Source: Clostridiales bacterium (lineage in GTDB: Bacteria > Bacillota > Clostridia > Christensenellales > Aristaeellaceae). From it: a stretch of DNA of 64,000 nt. The stretch covers positions 1 through 64,000 of the forward strand of contig SFNY01000001.1 of assembly GCA_004554085.1 (NCBI GenBank), read 5' to 3'. Positions 37,706 to 46,486 of this stretch are shown here, in pieces. The notes under the pieces were generated by a model. That model was not told where the DNA came from. It searched no databases and saw only the letters and a program-made list of their open reading frames with translations. The translations under genes and the position numbers were made by a program. The stretch's first letter is position 1; the number at the start of each line of letters is the position of its first letter.

Positions 37706-38647
37706 TTAGCCGATGGCGACGTAGTCCTCGGGAACGGTCACGCCCAGGATCTCGCACAGCTCCGCATTGTACTCCTTGGTGAACTTGGGAGCGTACTGGA
37801 CGGGCATGGTGGAGACGTCCGCGCCGTTGACCAGGATCTCGTAGGCCATTTCGCCGGTGGCATAGCCGATGTCATAGTAGCTGATGGACAGGGTGGCAAC
37901 GCCGCAACCGGAGCAGATGCCTTCCTCGCCGGCGACAACCGGGATGCCCGCGGGCTCAACCACGTTGCGGATGGCTTCGGTGCAGGAGGCGGCGGTGTTG
38001 TCGGTGGGGATGTAAATCACTTCGCTGGTCGCGCAGGCGTTGGTGGTGACGGAGGCGACGTCGTTGGAGTCGGTGAAGGCGTACTCGGTGCAGTTGTAGC
38101 CCATCTCGGTCAGATAGCCCTTGATGACGTTGATCTGATAGACAGAGTTGGCCTCGGCGGAGCAGTAGATCAGGCCGACTTCCTTGGCGTCCGGGAACAG
38201 CTCCTGAATCATCGCAGCCTGGCCGTCCAGGGGAGCGAGGTCGGAGGTGCCGGAGATGTTGATGCCGGTGGTGCCGGTCCAGTCCGCGATGTCCAGGGCG
38301 GTGGCATAGTCGGTGACGGAGGTGCCCAGGATCGGGATGTCTGCGGTGCCGGCCTGCGCAGCCTGCAGCGCGGGGGTGGCGTTGGCCATGATCAGGTCCA
38401 CTTCCTCAGCGATGAGGGAGTTGATGATGGTGATGCAGGTGGCGGAATCGCCGGAGGCGTTCTGCTCATCGAAGGTGACGGAATCGCCCAGCTTCTCGGT
38501 CAGAGCATCGCGGAAGCCCTGGGTGGCGGCGTCCAGCGCGGGGTGCTGCACCAGCTGGCAAATGCCGACGGTGTAGGTCTCCTCTGCCATTGCCGGCAGA
38601 GCGAGCACGATCATCAGAGCGACCATGATTGCAAGAATCTTTTTCAT
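37706..38647 (-). CDS. ABC transporter substrate-binding protein (TrpX-like, ABC_sub_bind family)
   Basis: A 313-residue secreted binding protein with a signal peptide ending ALPAMAEE. The mature part starts YTVGICQLVQHPALDAATQGF, the hallmark of the ABC_sub_bind (TrpX) group, with LGTSVTDYATAL, VGLIYCSAEANSVYQI, VIYIPTDNTAASC and GYATGEMAYEIL. TrpX proteins carry aromatic amino acids. Its leader holds a T-box with a UUC specifier, so phenylalanine is the predicted ligand. First gene of the operon; AGGAGG lies before the ATG. Confidence 0.9.
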   Translation of the reverse strand: MKKILAIMVALMIVLALPAMAEETYTVGICQLVQHPALDAATQGFRDALTEKLGDSVTFDEQNASGDSATCITIINSLIAEEVDLIMANATPALQAAQAGTADIPILGTSVTDYATALDIADWTGTTGINISGTSDLAPLDGQAAMIQELFPDAKEVGLIYCSAEANSVYQINVIKGYLTEMGYNCTEYAFTDSNDVASVTTNACATSEVIYIPTDNTAASCTEAIRNVVEPAGIPVVAGEEGICSGCGVATLSISYYDIGYATGEMAYEILVNGADVSTMPVQYAPKFTKEYNAELCEILGVTVPEDYVAIG

Positions 38648-38700
38648 GTGTTGTTCCTCCTAAATTTTTTTGTCTCCTGGGGGAACGGCTTCCCCGACGG

Positions 38701-38980
38701 AAACATAAACGCCCCCGGCATACTTTCGCATGCAGAGGGCGTAAATCACGCGGTACCACCTCAGTTTGCCCGAACCTCGCGGTTCAAGCCTCAGGGACAG
38801 CCTTCACTGTCGGCTTCTGTAACGGGAAGCCCCCGGCAGCACCTACGCAGCGGCCCTCGCCGCCTTCAGCGCCCGGCTTCCGGGATGAATTCCCCCGTCT
38901 CGCGGATGCCTCCCTTCCAGCGCGCCGGAGGCTCTCTGAAATCCGCGGCGCGACAGGCTACTTGTTCCCGGTCATCGCCT
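38701..38980 (-). promoter_or_regulatory. T-box riboswitch, predicted phenylalanine-specific (specifier UUC)
   Basis: Read on the minus strand. Stem I opens with GGCGATGACCGGGAACAAGTA (38979-38959): CCGGGA pairs with TCCCGG (38886-38881) and the AGTA is the usual left side of the specifier loop. The upper part shows AGAGAGCC and GCGCTGGAAG. The right side reads GAA-TTC-ATC, placing the specifier TTC at 38889-38887, which decodes Phe. The T-box sequence TGAGGTGGTACCGCG (38763-38749) would bind the tRNA CCA end. The terminator stem is 38741-38710 with loop GAAA and a T-rich tail. Uncharged tRNA-Phe should switch on the transporter genes. Confidence 0.9.
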
Positions 38981-39030
38981 TTTCGTTTTCCCGAAATCAT
39001 TTCGGGGGTAAACACTGTAATAATGAGAAA

Positions 39031-39059
39031 ATTATAACCAGATTCCCGCCGTCTGTCAA
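39031..39059 (-). promoter_or_regulatory. Consensus promoter of the T-box ABC operon
   Basis: Minus strand TTGACA (39059-39054), exactly 17 bases, TATAAT (39036-39031): a perfect sigma-A consensus, about 50 bases before the T-box Stem I. Confidence 0.9.
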
Positions 39060-39242
39060 GTGGAAATGATGTTAAAACCGCGTGAATCTTAACACACCGT
39101 AAATTTTCCGCTTGTGCGCGCAGGAATTGCAAAGCGGGCGCGGACGTGCTATACTGGTAGCGTCCGTGCCGGGAATATTTCCGCGCGGAATGCGGGGATA
39201 CAAACGAGCTGCGGAGCTCCGCAGTGGAAGCGAGGTATGCAA

Positions 39243-40133
39243 ATGAAATTTCACGCCGAATGCGCGGCCTGCCTGGTGGAGGCCAACCTGCGCAAGGCCG
39301 CGCCGGTTCAGGATCAGGCCCTGCGGGCGGAGTACATGCGCAGAATCTGCGAAATCATCGCCGAAGCGGACATGGAGAACGAAGCTCCGCCGCTGGTGGA
39401 CGCGCGCATCATCCGCCTGCGGCGGGATCTGCTGGGCATTGAGGACGACTTCACCGCGATCAAGCACAGCTTCAACCAGCTGCTGCTGGGGCTGTGCGAC
39501 AAGCTGCGCGCGCGCATCGACGCTGCTGAGGATCCGCTGTACGCGGCGCTTCAGCTCTCTATGGCCGGAAACTACATCGACTTTGGCGTGCTGCGGGACG
39601 TGGATCCCGACGAGCTGCTGCGGCTGCTGGACGACGCGGCGGAGAAGCACGTGAACCGCGACGAGTACGAGCAGCTTCGCGACGACCTGGCCCGGCCCGG
39701 CGGCGAGCTGGTGTTCATCCACGACAATTGCGGCGAGATCGTGCTGGACAGGCTGCTGATCGAGACGATCAGGCGGCTGTACCCCCAGCAGGAGATCGTC
39801 TCGCTGGTGCGCGGCACGCCGGTGCTCAACGACGCGACCCTGGAGGACGCGGTGGAGGCGGGGCTGCCCGAGGTGGCCGAGCTGATGGAGAATGGCCTGG
39901 AGTACGTTGCCGGAACCGACCTGGAGCGCGTGCCCGAGGCCGTGCGCGCGCGCATCTGCAATGCCAAGCTGGTGATCGCCAAGGGGCAGGGCAACTTCGA
40001 GACCCTCACCGGCTGCGGTCTGAACGTGTACTACCTGTTCCTGAGCAAGTGCGCGGGCTACACCCAGTGGTACGGCTTCGAGCGCTTCAGCGGCGTTCTG
40101 GCCAACGACCGGCGCATGCGCTTCGGAAAGTGA
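39243..40133 (+). CDS. DUF89 (ARMT1-like) metal-dependent phosphatase family protein
   Basis: A 296-residue DUF89 protein. The N-terminal MKFHAECAACLVEANLRKA has the paired Cys seen in the bacterial subgroup, and the catalytic part shows FIHDNCGEIVLD (Asp-Asn metal ligands) and AKGQGNFETL. Family members act as metabolite-damage-control phosphatases on sugar phosphates and phosphopantetheine precursors; the substrate here is unknown. GAGG sits seven bases before the ATG at 39243; an ATG six bases earlier is possible. Confidence 0.85.
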   Translation: MKFHAECAACLVEANLRKAAPVQDQALRAEYMRRICEIIAEADMENEAPPLVDARIIRLRRDLLGIEDDFTAIKHSFNQLLLGLCDKLRARIDAAEDPLYAALQLSMAGNYIDFGVLRDVDPDELLRLLDDAAEKHVNRDEYEQLRDDLARPGGELVFIHDNCGEIVLDRLLIETIRRLYPQQEIVSLVRGTPVLNDATLEDAVEAGLPEVAELMENGLEYVAGTDLERVPEAVRARICNAKLVIAKGQGNFETLTGCGLNVYYLFLSKCAGYTQWYGFERFSGVLANDRRMRFGK

Positions 40134-40142
40134 GGCAGCATT

Positions 40143-40176
40143 AAGGGGGAGCCTCCCACTCGGGAGGCTCCCCCTT
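40143..40176. terminator. Bidirectional terminator between DUF89 gene and azlD
   Basis: Perfect 15-bp palindrome AAGGGGGAGCCTCCC, loop ACTC, complement ending in TTTT; A-rich on one side and T-rich on the other, so it can serve both converging genes. Confidence 0.9.
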
Positions 40177-40229
40177 TTGATATACCTGCGGCTCCACTTC
40201 CGTCGGGCAGGGCTTTCACCCGCACCCCG

Positions 40230-40538
40230 TCAGAGGATGAACAGCTCCAGCACGTACACCGTGGCGCAGCATGCGATGGCGACCTTGAACAGGCTCGCGC
40301 CCCGCCAGGCCAGCGCCATGCCCACGATGAGCGCCGCAAGGCCCGACCACTGGCTGCCGGTGGCCTCCATGATGGATGGGAAGGTCATCACCGACAGCGT
40401 GACATAGGGCACGTAATAAAGGAAGGAACGGATGTAGACGTTCTTGATCTCCCGGCGCACCAGCGTCAGCGGCAGCACGCGGATCAGATAGGTGACGATG
40501 GCCATCACCGCGATGTAGACGTAGATGTTATTCCGCAT
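40230..40538 (-). CDS. azlD: AzlD-type branched-chain amino acid export subunit
   Basis: A 102-residue membrane protein with about four hydrophobic segments (YIAVMAIVTYLIRVLPLTLV, FLYYVPYVTLSVMTFP and others), the size and pattern of AzlD. It works with AzlC to export branched-chain amino acids and their analogues. It overlaps azlC by 11 bases. Confidence 0.9.
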   Translation of the reverse strand: MRNNIYVYIAVMAIVTYLIRVLPLTLVRREIKNVYIRSFLYYVPYVTLSVMTFPSIMEATGSQWSGLAALIVGMALAWRGASLFKVAIACCATVYVLELFIL

Positions 40539-41250
40539 CCTTCTTCACCTCCCGAATGGGGAACAGCAGCGCGGCGGCCGCGGAGATGGCAACGGTCAGG
40601 ATGATCGTCTTGACGCCGGAGGAGATGGCGTCGAAGGCCGGAATGCGGTTGAAGGCGAAGCTCAGCGCCATGGAGACGAGCACCAGGCCGCCGATCACCT
40701 TCGAGGTCTTGGACGGCGGCACGAAGATGGCGATGAACATGCCGTACAGGCCCACCGACAGCGCGCTGACCAGGCTGGCGGGCAGGATGTTGCCCACGAT
40801 CACGCCCAGGCAGGTGCCGATGGCCCAGCCCGGACAGGCCAGGGAGATCGCACCGTAGGTATAGAAGGGATTGAGATGCCCCGGTGCGGAGATGGACACG
40901 CCGAACACCTCGTCGGTGACGTACCAGCCGATCAGCATGCGGTGTCCGATGCCCGTCTTGGGCGAGAGCTTCTGGCTCAGCGAGAAGGACATCAGCAGGT
41001 AGCGGGCGTTGGCCACCAGCTCCATGATGGCCACCTCCAGGTAGCTGGCCCCCGCGCCGATGAGCGTGAAGCCCACGAATTCGCCCGCGGAGGCGTTGAT
41101 GAGGAAGCTGGTCAGCGTGGCCTGAAAGGCCGTCAGTCCCGCGTTCTTTGCGGCGATGCCCAGCGTGAAGGCCACCGCCAGATAGCCCAGGCCGATGGGA
41201 ACGCCCGCCTTCAGCCCGCGCGCATACCATTGTCTGTTGGAAAGCTCCAT
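40528..41250 (-). CDS. azlC: AzlC-type branched-chain amino acid export permease
   Basis: A 240-residue membrane protein of the AzlC family: GVPIGLGYLAVAFTLGIAAKNAGL, FLINASAGEFVGF and GWYVTDEVFGVSIS are typical segments. Together with AzlD it forms an amino acid exporter. The ATG at 41250 follows GGAGGGG, with eight upstream codons of open frame excluded. Confidence 0.92.
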   Translation of the reverse strand: MELSNRQWYARGLKAGVPIGLGYLAVAFTLGIAAKNAGLTAFQATLTSFLINASAGEFVGFTLIGAGASYLEVAIMELVANARYLLMSFSLSQKLSPKTGIGHRMLIGWYVTDEVFGVSISAPGHLNPFYTYGAISLACPGWAIGTCLGVIVGNILPASLVSALSVGLYGMFIAIFVPPSKTSKVIGGLVLVSMALSFAFNRIPAFDAISSGVKTIILTVAISAAAALLFPIREVKKDAE

Positions 41251-41291
41251 AGGAATCCGCCCCTCCGAATTCACATAAAAAGGTTCTCTTG

Positions 41292-42704
41292 TTACGCAGC
41301 CTGCGGTGTGGCCCCTTCGCCCACCCTGCTGATGACGGTCTTATACAGCCGCCTGTACAGCGTGCAGCTGACGATCAGCGAGGCCACCTCCGCAATCGGG
41401 AAGGAGATCCACACCAGATTGTCGTTGCCCACCGCCATGCCGATCTTCGCCAGCACAAAGGCCGCGGGCAGCAGGATCACCAGCTGGCGGCAGATGGAGG
41501 TGATCATGGCGTAGGTGCCCTTGCCCAGCGCCTGGAACACGGCGTTGAAGGAGATGCTGATCGCCGCCATGACGAAGTGGGTGCAGATGATCCGCAGCGC
41601 CGGAATGCCGATGCGCATCATGGTCGCCATCTCCTCGTCGGTGGCGTTCTGGATGAAGATCCTCAGCAGCGGCCCCGGGATCAGCAGGAAGATCAGCATG
41701 CCGAGGGTCATCAGTCCCGCCGCGATGCCTACGGCGATTTTGACCGTCTGCATCATGCGCTCGCGCTTCTGCGCGCCGTAGTTGTAGGCGATGATGGGCA
41801 CCACGCCGTTGTTCAGGCCGAAGATGGGCATGAAGATCAGGCTGTTGAGCTTGAAGTAGCTGCCGAACACGTTCTGGGCGTAGAGCGCACCGGTGGTGAA
41901 GTTGAACAGGATGATGTTGTACAGGTAGGTCATCACCGAGCCCACCGCCACCATGATGATGCTGGGCACACCGATGGCCGAAATGCCCCGGATGATTTCG
42001 CCCTCCGGACGGAAGCCCCGGAAGGACAGCTTCAGCTCGTGGTTCTTCTTCACATTGAAGCCGATGGCGATTAAGCAGGCCACGATCTGGCCCAGCACCG
42101 TCGCCGCCGCCGCACCGGCCACGCCCATGTCCAGCACGAAGATGCAGATGGGGTCGAAGATGATGTTGACGATCGCGCCGATGCCCTGGGAGATCATCGT
42201 GTAGATGGTCTTGCCCGTGGAGGTCAGCAATCTTTCAAACATCACCTCGCCGAAGATGCCGAAGCTCAGGCCGCAGACGATCAGCAGGTACTGCTGGCCG
42301 TACGCCACCACGGTTTCGTTGGTGGTCTGCATGGCGAAGAACGTGCGCGCGCCGAAGATGGCGAACAGCAGAAAGATCACATAGCAGCACAGCGCAAGAA
42401 ACACGCCGTTGCGCGCCACGCGGTTGGCCCGATCCGGATCCTTCGCGCCCAGCGCCCGGGACACCAGCGCGTTCACGCCCACCGCCGTACCCGTGGCAAA
42501 GCCGATCATCAGGTTCTGCGCCGGGAAGGCCAGGTTCACCGCATTGAAGGCCTCCTGGCTGATCCGGCTGACGAACATGCTGTCCACGATGTTGTACAGC
42601 GCCTGCACCAGCATCGAAATGATGATGGGCAGCGACATCGTGACCACCAGCTTGCCCACGGGCATCACGCCCATCTTGTTTTCCGCGACGGTTTTTTCAT
42701 TCAT
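41292..42704 (-). CDS. MATE-family efflux transporter (second copy in window)
   Basis: A 470-residue MATE protein with about twelve helices: MSLPIIISMLVQALYNIVDSMFVSRI, AFPAQNLMIGFATGTAVGVNALVSRALG, and in the second half IFGLNNGVVPIIAYNYGAQK. It belongs to a different subgroup from the pump at 29671. Ligand unknown. It is transcribed from the promoter at 42766-42794; azlCD follows 41 bases downstream and may be read through. Confidence 0.9.
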   Translation of the reverse strand: MNEKTVAENKMGVMPVGKLVVTMSLPIIISMLVQALYNIVDSMFVSRISQEAFNAVNLAFPAQNLMIGFATGTAVGVNALVSRALGAKDPDRANRVARNGVFLALCCYVIFLLFAIFGARTFFAMQTTNETVVAYGQQYLLIVCGLSFGIFGEVMFERLLTSTGKTIYTMISQGIGAIVNIIFDPICIFVLDMGVAGAAAATVLGQIVACLIAIGFNVKKNHELKLSFRGFRPEGEIIRGISAIGVPSIIMVAVGSVMTYLYNIILFNFTTGALYAQNVFGSYFKLNSLIFMPIFGLNNGVVPIIAYNYGAQKRERMMQTVKIAVGIAAGLMTLGMLIFLLIPGPLLRIFIQNATDEEMATMMRIGIPALRIICTHFVMAAISISFNAVFQALGKGTYAMITSICRQLVILLPAAFVLAKIGMAVGNDNLVWISFPIAEVASLIVSCTLYRRLYKTVISRVGEGATPQAA

Positions 42705-42765
42705 TGATATAGTATCTCCTGCGACAATATTTCTCTGGCAAATGATTGACAGGCTAACCTTTCTT

Positions 42766-42794
42766 ATTCTATTGTTGCAATATTACTATTACAA
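42766..42794 (-). promoter_or_regulatory. Promoter of the second MATE gene
   Basis: Minus strand TTGTAA (42794-42789), 17-base spacer, TAGAAT (42771-42766). Confidence 0.7.
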
Positions 42795-42890
42795 GGAACG
42801 TTCTGTTAGGGGTTTGAAAAGGGGCGTGCATGCAAGTTTTGCCCTTCTCCGGTATAGGATGTAGCATTGGCGGGATGGGAGGTTGTTCTC

Positions 42891-43451
42891 ATGGGAGCGC
42901 TGGAGCTTTTGCTGCTTTCTCTGGGTGTGGCGATGGACGCATTCGCGGCCTCGGTGTGCAAGGGGCTGGCCGTGAAGCGCGTCACCATGGGGCGGATGCT
43001 TGCCTGCGGGCTATGGTTCGGCGCGTTTCAGGCGCTGATGCCGCTGCTGGGCTACCTGCTGGGCGTGCGCTTTCAATCTGTGATCGAGCGCTTCGACCAC
43101 TGGATCGCCTTCGTCCTGCTGGGCTGCATCGGAACAAACATGCTGCGCGAGGCCCTGGGCGGCGACGTGGCGGCGCTGGACGCGGACTTCGGCCCGAAGT
43201 CCATGCTGCTGCTGGCGGTGGCCACCAGCATCGACGCGCTGGCGCTGGGCGTGACCTTCGCCTGTCTGGATGTGGACGTCGTTCCCGCCTGCCTGTGCAT
43301 CGGCAGCGTGACCTTTCTCACCTCGGCGCTGGGCGCGGCCCTGGGTGGGGCCTTCGGCGCGCGCTGGAAGAACCGCGCCGAGGCTGCCGGGGGGGCGATC
43401 CTGATTCTCATCGGCCTGAAAATCCTGATCGAGCACCTGATCCGAGGCTGA
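42891..43451 (+). CDS. mntP: Manganese efflux pump MntP
   Basis: A 186-residue MntP protein with six membrane helices. The acidic motifs in helices 1 and 4, GVAMDAFAASVCKGL and ATSIDALALGVTF, are the paired Asp residues required for Mn2+ export. The ATG at 42891 follows GGGAGG; eight earlier codons are excluded. The 100 bases upstream do not show a recognisable yybP-ykoY manganese riboswitch or MntR box. Confidence 0.93.
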   Translation: MGALELLLLSLGVAMDAFAASVCKGLAVKRVTMGRMLACGLWFGAFQALMPLLGYLLGVRFQSVIERFDHWIAFVLLGCIGTNMLREALGGDVAALDADFGPKSMLLLAVATSIDALALGVTFACLDVDVVPACLCIGSVTFLTSALGAALGGAFGARWKNRAEAAGGAILILIGLKILIEHLIRG

Positions 43452-43478
43452 AATGCTGCGTATTTTTCATTCTTTCGC

Positions 43479-43507
43479 TTTACTTTGCCGCACAAAATGG
43501 CTATAAT
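43479..43507 (+). promoter_or_regulatory. asnS promoter
   Basis: TTTACT (43479-43484), 17-base spacer, TATAAT (43502-43507), 35 bases before the start codon. No T-box leader is present. Confidence 0.65.
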
Positions 43508-43541
43508 AGGGAGCATGATACCGCGAAATGAGGGATGTAAC

Positions 43542-44939
43542 ATGAAACACTATCTGGTACGTGAGCTCTACACCAGCATGCCGCAGCAGGATGTTCCGGA
43601 GGTAAAGGTCAACGGCTGGGTGCGCACCATGCGCGAGTCCAAGGCCTTCGCCTTCGTCGAGTTGAACGACGGCAGCTACTTCCGCAACCTTCAGATCATT
43701 CTGGAGGAGTCCAAGCTGTCCAACTATGCCGAGGCGACCCGCGCCATCGGCGTGGGCGCGGCCATCGAGGTGACGGGTACGCTGGTGCTCACGCCGGACA
43801 TGAAGCAGCCCTTTGAGCTGAAGGCCGATTCTGTTACCATCGTCGGCGAGAGTCCGTCGGACTATCCGCTGCAGAAGAAGCGCCACACGCTGGAGTACCT
43901 GCGCACGATTCAGCACCTGCGTCCCCGCGCGAACCTGTTCCAGTGCGCGTTCCGCGTGCGCTCGGTGGCGGCGCAGGCCATTCACCGCTTCTTCCACGAC
44001 ATGGGCTACCTCTACGTGCACACCCCGCTGATCACCGGCAGCGACTGCGAGGGCGCAGGCGAGATGTTCCGCGTGACCACGCTGGACGCCGACGCACAGC
44101 CCCTGACTGAAGACGGCAAGGTGGACTTCTCCAAGGACTTCTTCGGAAAGCCCGTGTCGCTGACCGTGTCCGGCCAGCTCAACGCCGAGATCTTTGCCAT
44201 GGCGTTCCGCAACGTGTACACCTTCGGCCCCACCTTCCGCGCCGAGGCCAGCTACACCCCCCGCCACGCCGCCGAGTTCTGGATGATCGAGCCGGAGATC
44301 GCCTTCGCCACGCTGAAGGAGGACATGGATCTGCAGGAGGACATGGTGAAGTACATCATCTCCGCCGTGCTGGAGGAGTGCCCGGAGGAGATGGCCTTCC
44401 TGAACAGCTTCGTGGACAAGGGCCTCATCGACCGCCTGAAGTTCGTGCGCGACAGCGAGTTCGTGCGCTGCACCTACACCGACGCGATCAAGATTCTGGA
44501 GACCTGCGGCGAGAAGTTCGAGTACCCGATCTACTGGGGCAGCGATCTTCAGACCGAGCACGAACGCTATCTGACCGAGAAGCACTTCGGCAAGCCCGTG
44601 TTCGTCACCGACTGGCCCAAGGACATCAAGGCCTTCTACATGCGCATGAACGAGGACGGCAAGACTGTGGCCGCGGCCGACCTGCTGGTGCCCGCCGTGG
44701 GCGAGCTGTGCGGCGGCTCCCAGCGCGAGGAGCGCTACGACGTGCTCAAGGCGCGCATCGAGGAGCTGGGCATGAACCCCGAGGACTACTGGTGGTATCT
44801 GGAGCTGCGCAAGTACGGCACCGCCGAGCACGCGGGCTTCGGCATGGGCTTCGAGCGCATGATCATGTACCTCACCGGCATCGCCAACATCCGCGACGTG
44901 CTGCCCTTCCCCCGCACCACTGGCAACGCGGACTTCTGA
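43542..44939 (+). CDS. asnS: Asparaginyl-tRNA synthetase
   Basis: A 465-residue class IIb synthetase. The N-terminal OB-fold binds the anticodon ([22 protein letters not shown]). The catalytic core has motif 2 ([23 protein letters not shown]) and motif 3 ([22 protein letters not shown]). The Asn-specific ending [10 protein letters not shown] separates it from AspRS. The ATG at 43542 has GAGGG upstream. Confidence 0.95.
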   Translation: MKHYLVRELYTSMPQQDVPEVKVNGWVRTMRESKAFAFVELNDGSYFRNLQIILEESKLSNYAEATRAIGVGAAIEVTGTLVLTPDMKQPFELKADSVTIVGESPSDYPLQKKRHTLEYLRTIQHLRPRANLFQCAFRVRSVAAQAIHRFFHDMGYLYVHTPLITGSDCEGAGEMFRVTTLDADAQPLTEDGKVDFSKDFFGKPVSLTVSGQLNAEIFAMAFRNVYTFGPTFRAEASYTPRHAAEFWMIEPEIAFATLKEDMDLQEDMVKYIISAVLEECPEEMAFLNSFVDKGLIDRLKFVRDSEFVRCTYTDAIKILETCGEKFEYPIYWGSDLQTEHERYLTEKHFGKPVFVTDWPKDIKAFYMRMNEDGKTVAAADLLVPAVGELCGGSQREERYDVLKARIEELGMNPEDYWWYLELRKYGTAEHAGFGMGFERMIMYLTGIANIRDVLPFPRTTGNADF

Positions 44940-44954
44940 CGGTGTGCCACCGCT

Positions 44955-45110
44955 GGCGGATAGCTGGCGCTGTTAAACTCATCAAGCCTCTGTCCCCATA
45001 GGTTCAAGGGACAGAGGTTTTTCGTCTCTTTTCTATTCATCTGTACGTTTATGCACGAAATCCGCCTCGGCAAGAATGAGGCGGATTTCTTACGTCTGAT
45101 TTTGGGAGAC
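44955..45110 (+). repeat. Two-hairpin covarying repeat element, copy D
   Basis: Hairpin 1: CCTCTGTCCC (44987-44996), loop CATAGGTTCAA, complement 45008-45017. Hairpin 2: GAAATCCGCCTC (45057-45068), loop GGCAAGAAT, complement 45078-45089, then TTACGTCTG. The left arm is more degraded than in the other copies. It starts just after the asnS stop and may also end transcription. Confidence 0.88.
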
Positions 45111-45146
45111 GGAGATGGTGCAACTCCGCAAAAACAGGCGGTAGCG

Positions 45147-45401
45147 CTAAACCTCCGCCTGTTCCACTCCGTATTCATAGATCGCGTCGCTCGGCAGGTC
45201 AATTTCATCGTTCCAGAATACGCAGGTGCGGCTCTGATCCAACTGGACCTGCTGGAACAGGCCATTGACCTGACGCAGAAGTCCATAGCCCGGCAGGTTC
45301 ATATCTTCCTTGACATCGTAGGTCACGCGCTTCCCGTCATCAAAGGCGACCGCCAGCTTATAGTCCGGGAGCGGCTTTATACTGTTGATTCTTGGAATCA
45401 C
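45147..45401 (-). CDS. DUF2442 domain-containing small protein
   Basis: An 84-residue protein with the DUF2442 pattern PLPDYKLAVAFDDGKRVTYDV and VFWNDEIDLPSDAIYE. The GTG at 45401 is chosen because AGGAGG lies seven bases upstream; the first GTG of the open frame (45419) overlaps the preceding stop. It directly follows the DUF4160 gene. The DUF4160-DUF2442 pair is frequent in bacteria and has been regarded as toxin-antitoxin-like, but no activity is shown by the sequence. Confidence 0.85.
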   Translation of the reverse strand: MIPRINSIKPLPDYKLAVAFDDGKRVTYDVKEDMNLPGYGLLRQVNGLFQQVQLDQSRTCVFWNDEIDLPSDAIYEYGVEQAEV

Positions 45402-45415
45402 GCTTACACCTCCTA

Positions 45416-45667
45416 TCACAGGGGCGGGAGTTTCCGAATCTCCTGCTTATCCCACATTTCCTGCAATTCGTCCTGATGGGATGAGAGCCATTCCGTCACA
45501 AGCTCCTGGGCCTTCTTGGGAAGGTCTCCCTGAATCATTTCCATCGTCTTGATATTGTATTCGCCCATGTATTCGCCATACAGTGCGTGGATATGGCTCG
45601 GTTCATGCTCCTTGGGCTTGAAGAACATTTTAATGACGATTCCATAGAATCTCGCGATTTCAGGCAT
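45416..45667 (-). CDS. DUF4160 domain-containing small protein
   Basis: An 83-residue protein with the DUF4160 core FYGIVIKMFFKPKEHEPSHIHALYGEY. The HEPSHIHA cluster, conserved in the family, looks like a metal or catalytic site. GGGAGG lies before the ATG. First gene of a two-gene unit with DUF2442. Role unknown; a toxin-like partner is one proposal. Confidence 0.85.
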   Translation of the reverse strand: MPEIARFYGIVIKMFFKPKEHEPSHIHALYGEYMGEYNIKTMEMIQGDLPKKAQELVTEWLSSHQDELQEMWDKQEIRKLPPL

Positions 45668-45772
45668 TCAAAGCACCTCCCGATTCAAGTATAGCATACC
45701 TGTCCAGTGGTATGCAAGAATTTCGATCTTCGCGTACTGATATACAGATCTTCTGGCGTTGATTTCTTACTT

Positions 45773-46033
45773 CTACTTGAAGATTGTAATGCCCGGGAGG
45801 ATGCGCAATTGAAATTCCTGATTCTCTTCGGGACATTTGCGAATCTCTCGCATTTCAAAGGACTCGCAGCAGCGATCCGGGCGGGTGGTTCTGCGCCGTT
45901 CATGGTAACAATGGCCGCAGTCGCACGCCATCAGCTTTCCCTCCTGATACTTCGGCATGAAGTAATGCTGATAGAAGTGCGTACAGTTTTCGCACCGCCT
46001 GGGATCATCTTTTTGCGCTTTTTTGAGCTTCAT
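45773..46033 (-). CDS. Small Cys-rich putative zinc-binding protein
   Basis: I do not recognise this 86-residue protein. Its Cys pairs, CENC (14-17) and CDCGHCYH (37-44) with RCCESF further on, suggest one or two zinc sites. It is basic and soluble. It diverges from the XRE regulator gene, sharing a 103-base control region, and lies upstream of DUF4160-DUF2442 in the same direction. No clear ribosome site is seen, so the start is unsure. Confidence 0.55.
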   Translation of the reverse strand: MKLKKAQKDDPRRCENCTHFYQHYFMPKYQEGKLMACDCGHCYHERRRTTRPDRCCESFEMREIRKCPEENQEFQLRILPGITIFK

Positions 46034-46101
46034 ATTGTATATACTCCACTTGAATTACAACCAATTCGGTTGTTTTCCTCCTCCACATTATACCCTACAA
46101 T

Positions 46102-46120
46102 TTGATTTAAGTCAAATCAA
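46102..46120. promoter_or_regulatory. Inverted repeat, possible operator of the XRE regulator
   Basis: TTGATTT-AAGTC-AAATCAA: 7-base arms and a 5-base spacer, 17 bases before the regulator start. A second, weaker dyad CAACC-AATTC-GGTTG lies about 40 bases upstream. Both fit autoregulation by a XRE dimer. Confidence 0.55.
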
Positions 46121-46136
46121 TCGTGGAGGATATTCT

Positions 46137-46355
46137 ATGGAATTTGGAAAGCGTCTGCGAGAGACGCGCATCCTGCGAAAAAAGACGCAGCAGGAGATGG
46201 CGGATTTAATCGGCGTGGCGCTGCAATCCTACCAACGTTATGAACAGGGTGAGCGTGAGCCTTCACTTTCTATGCTTATCACTCTTGCCGATGTGCTGGA
46301 GGTTTCCACCGACGAGCTTCTGGGCCGCACTGCCCGTTCCGACGAAAAATCGTAA
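46137..46355 (+). CDS. XRE-family transcriptional regulator
   Basis: A 72-residue protein that is essentially one helix-turn-helix: FGKRLRETRILRKKTQQEMADLIGVALQSYQRYEQGEREPSLSML..ADVLEVSTDELL. The HTH is at about residues 16-40. GGAGG precedes the ATG at 46137. With the divergent Cys-rich gene and the DUF pair it forms a small accessory island of lower GC content. Likely autoregulated through the palindrome in its promoter. Confidence 0.9.
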   Translation: MEFGKRLRETRILRKKTQQEMADLIGVALQSYQRYEQGEREPSLSMLITLADVLEVSTDELLGRTARSDEKS

Positions 46356-46396
46356 AATATCGGAAATATTTCTTCATTTTCAGTGAAATTGGCAAC

Positions 46397-46425
46397 TTGA
46401 CGAATTGCTAAGGAAATGTTACACT
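46397..46425 (+). promoter_or_regulatory. Promoter of the fucose-isomerase-like gene
   Basis: TTGACG (46397-46402), 17-base spacer, TACACT (46420-46425), about 60 bases before the start. Confidence 0.7.
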
Positions 46426-46486
46426 ATATCTGTATACTGTGGATTCAGGCAAGAGAAATTCACAATATTGATTGGAGGTAATTCCT

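Noticed and set aside
42780..42890. Manganese (yybP-ykoY) riboswitch before mntP
   Set aside because: Expected from the gene, but the conserved junction sequences are not seen and the leader is short.
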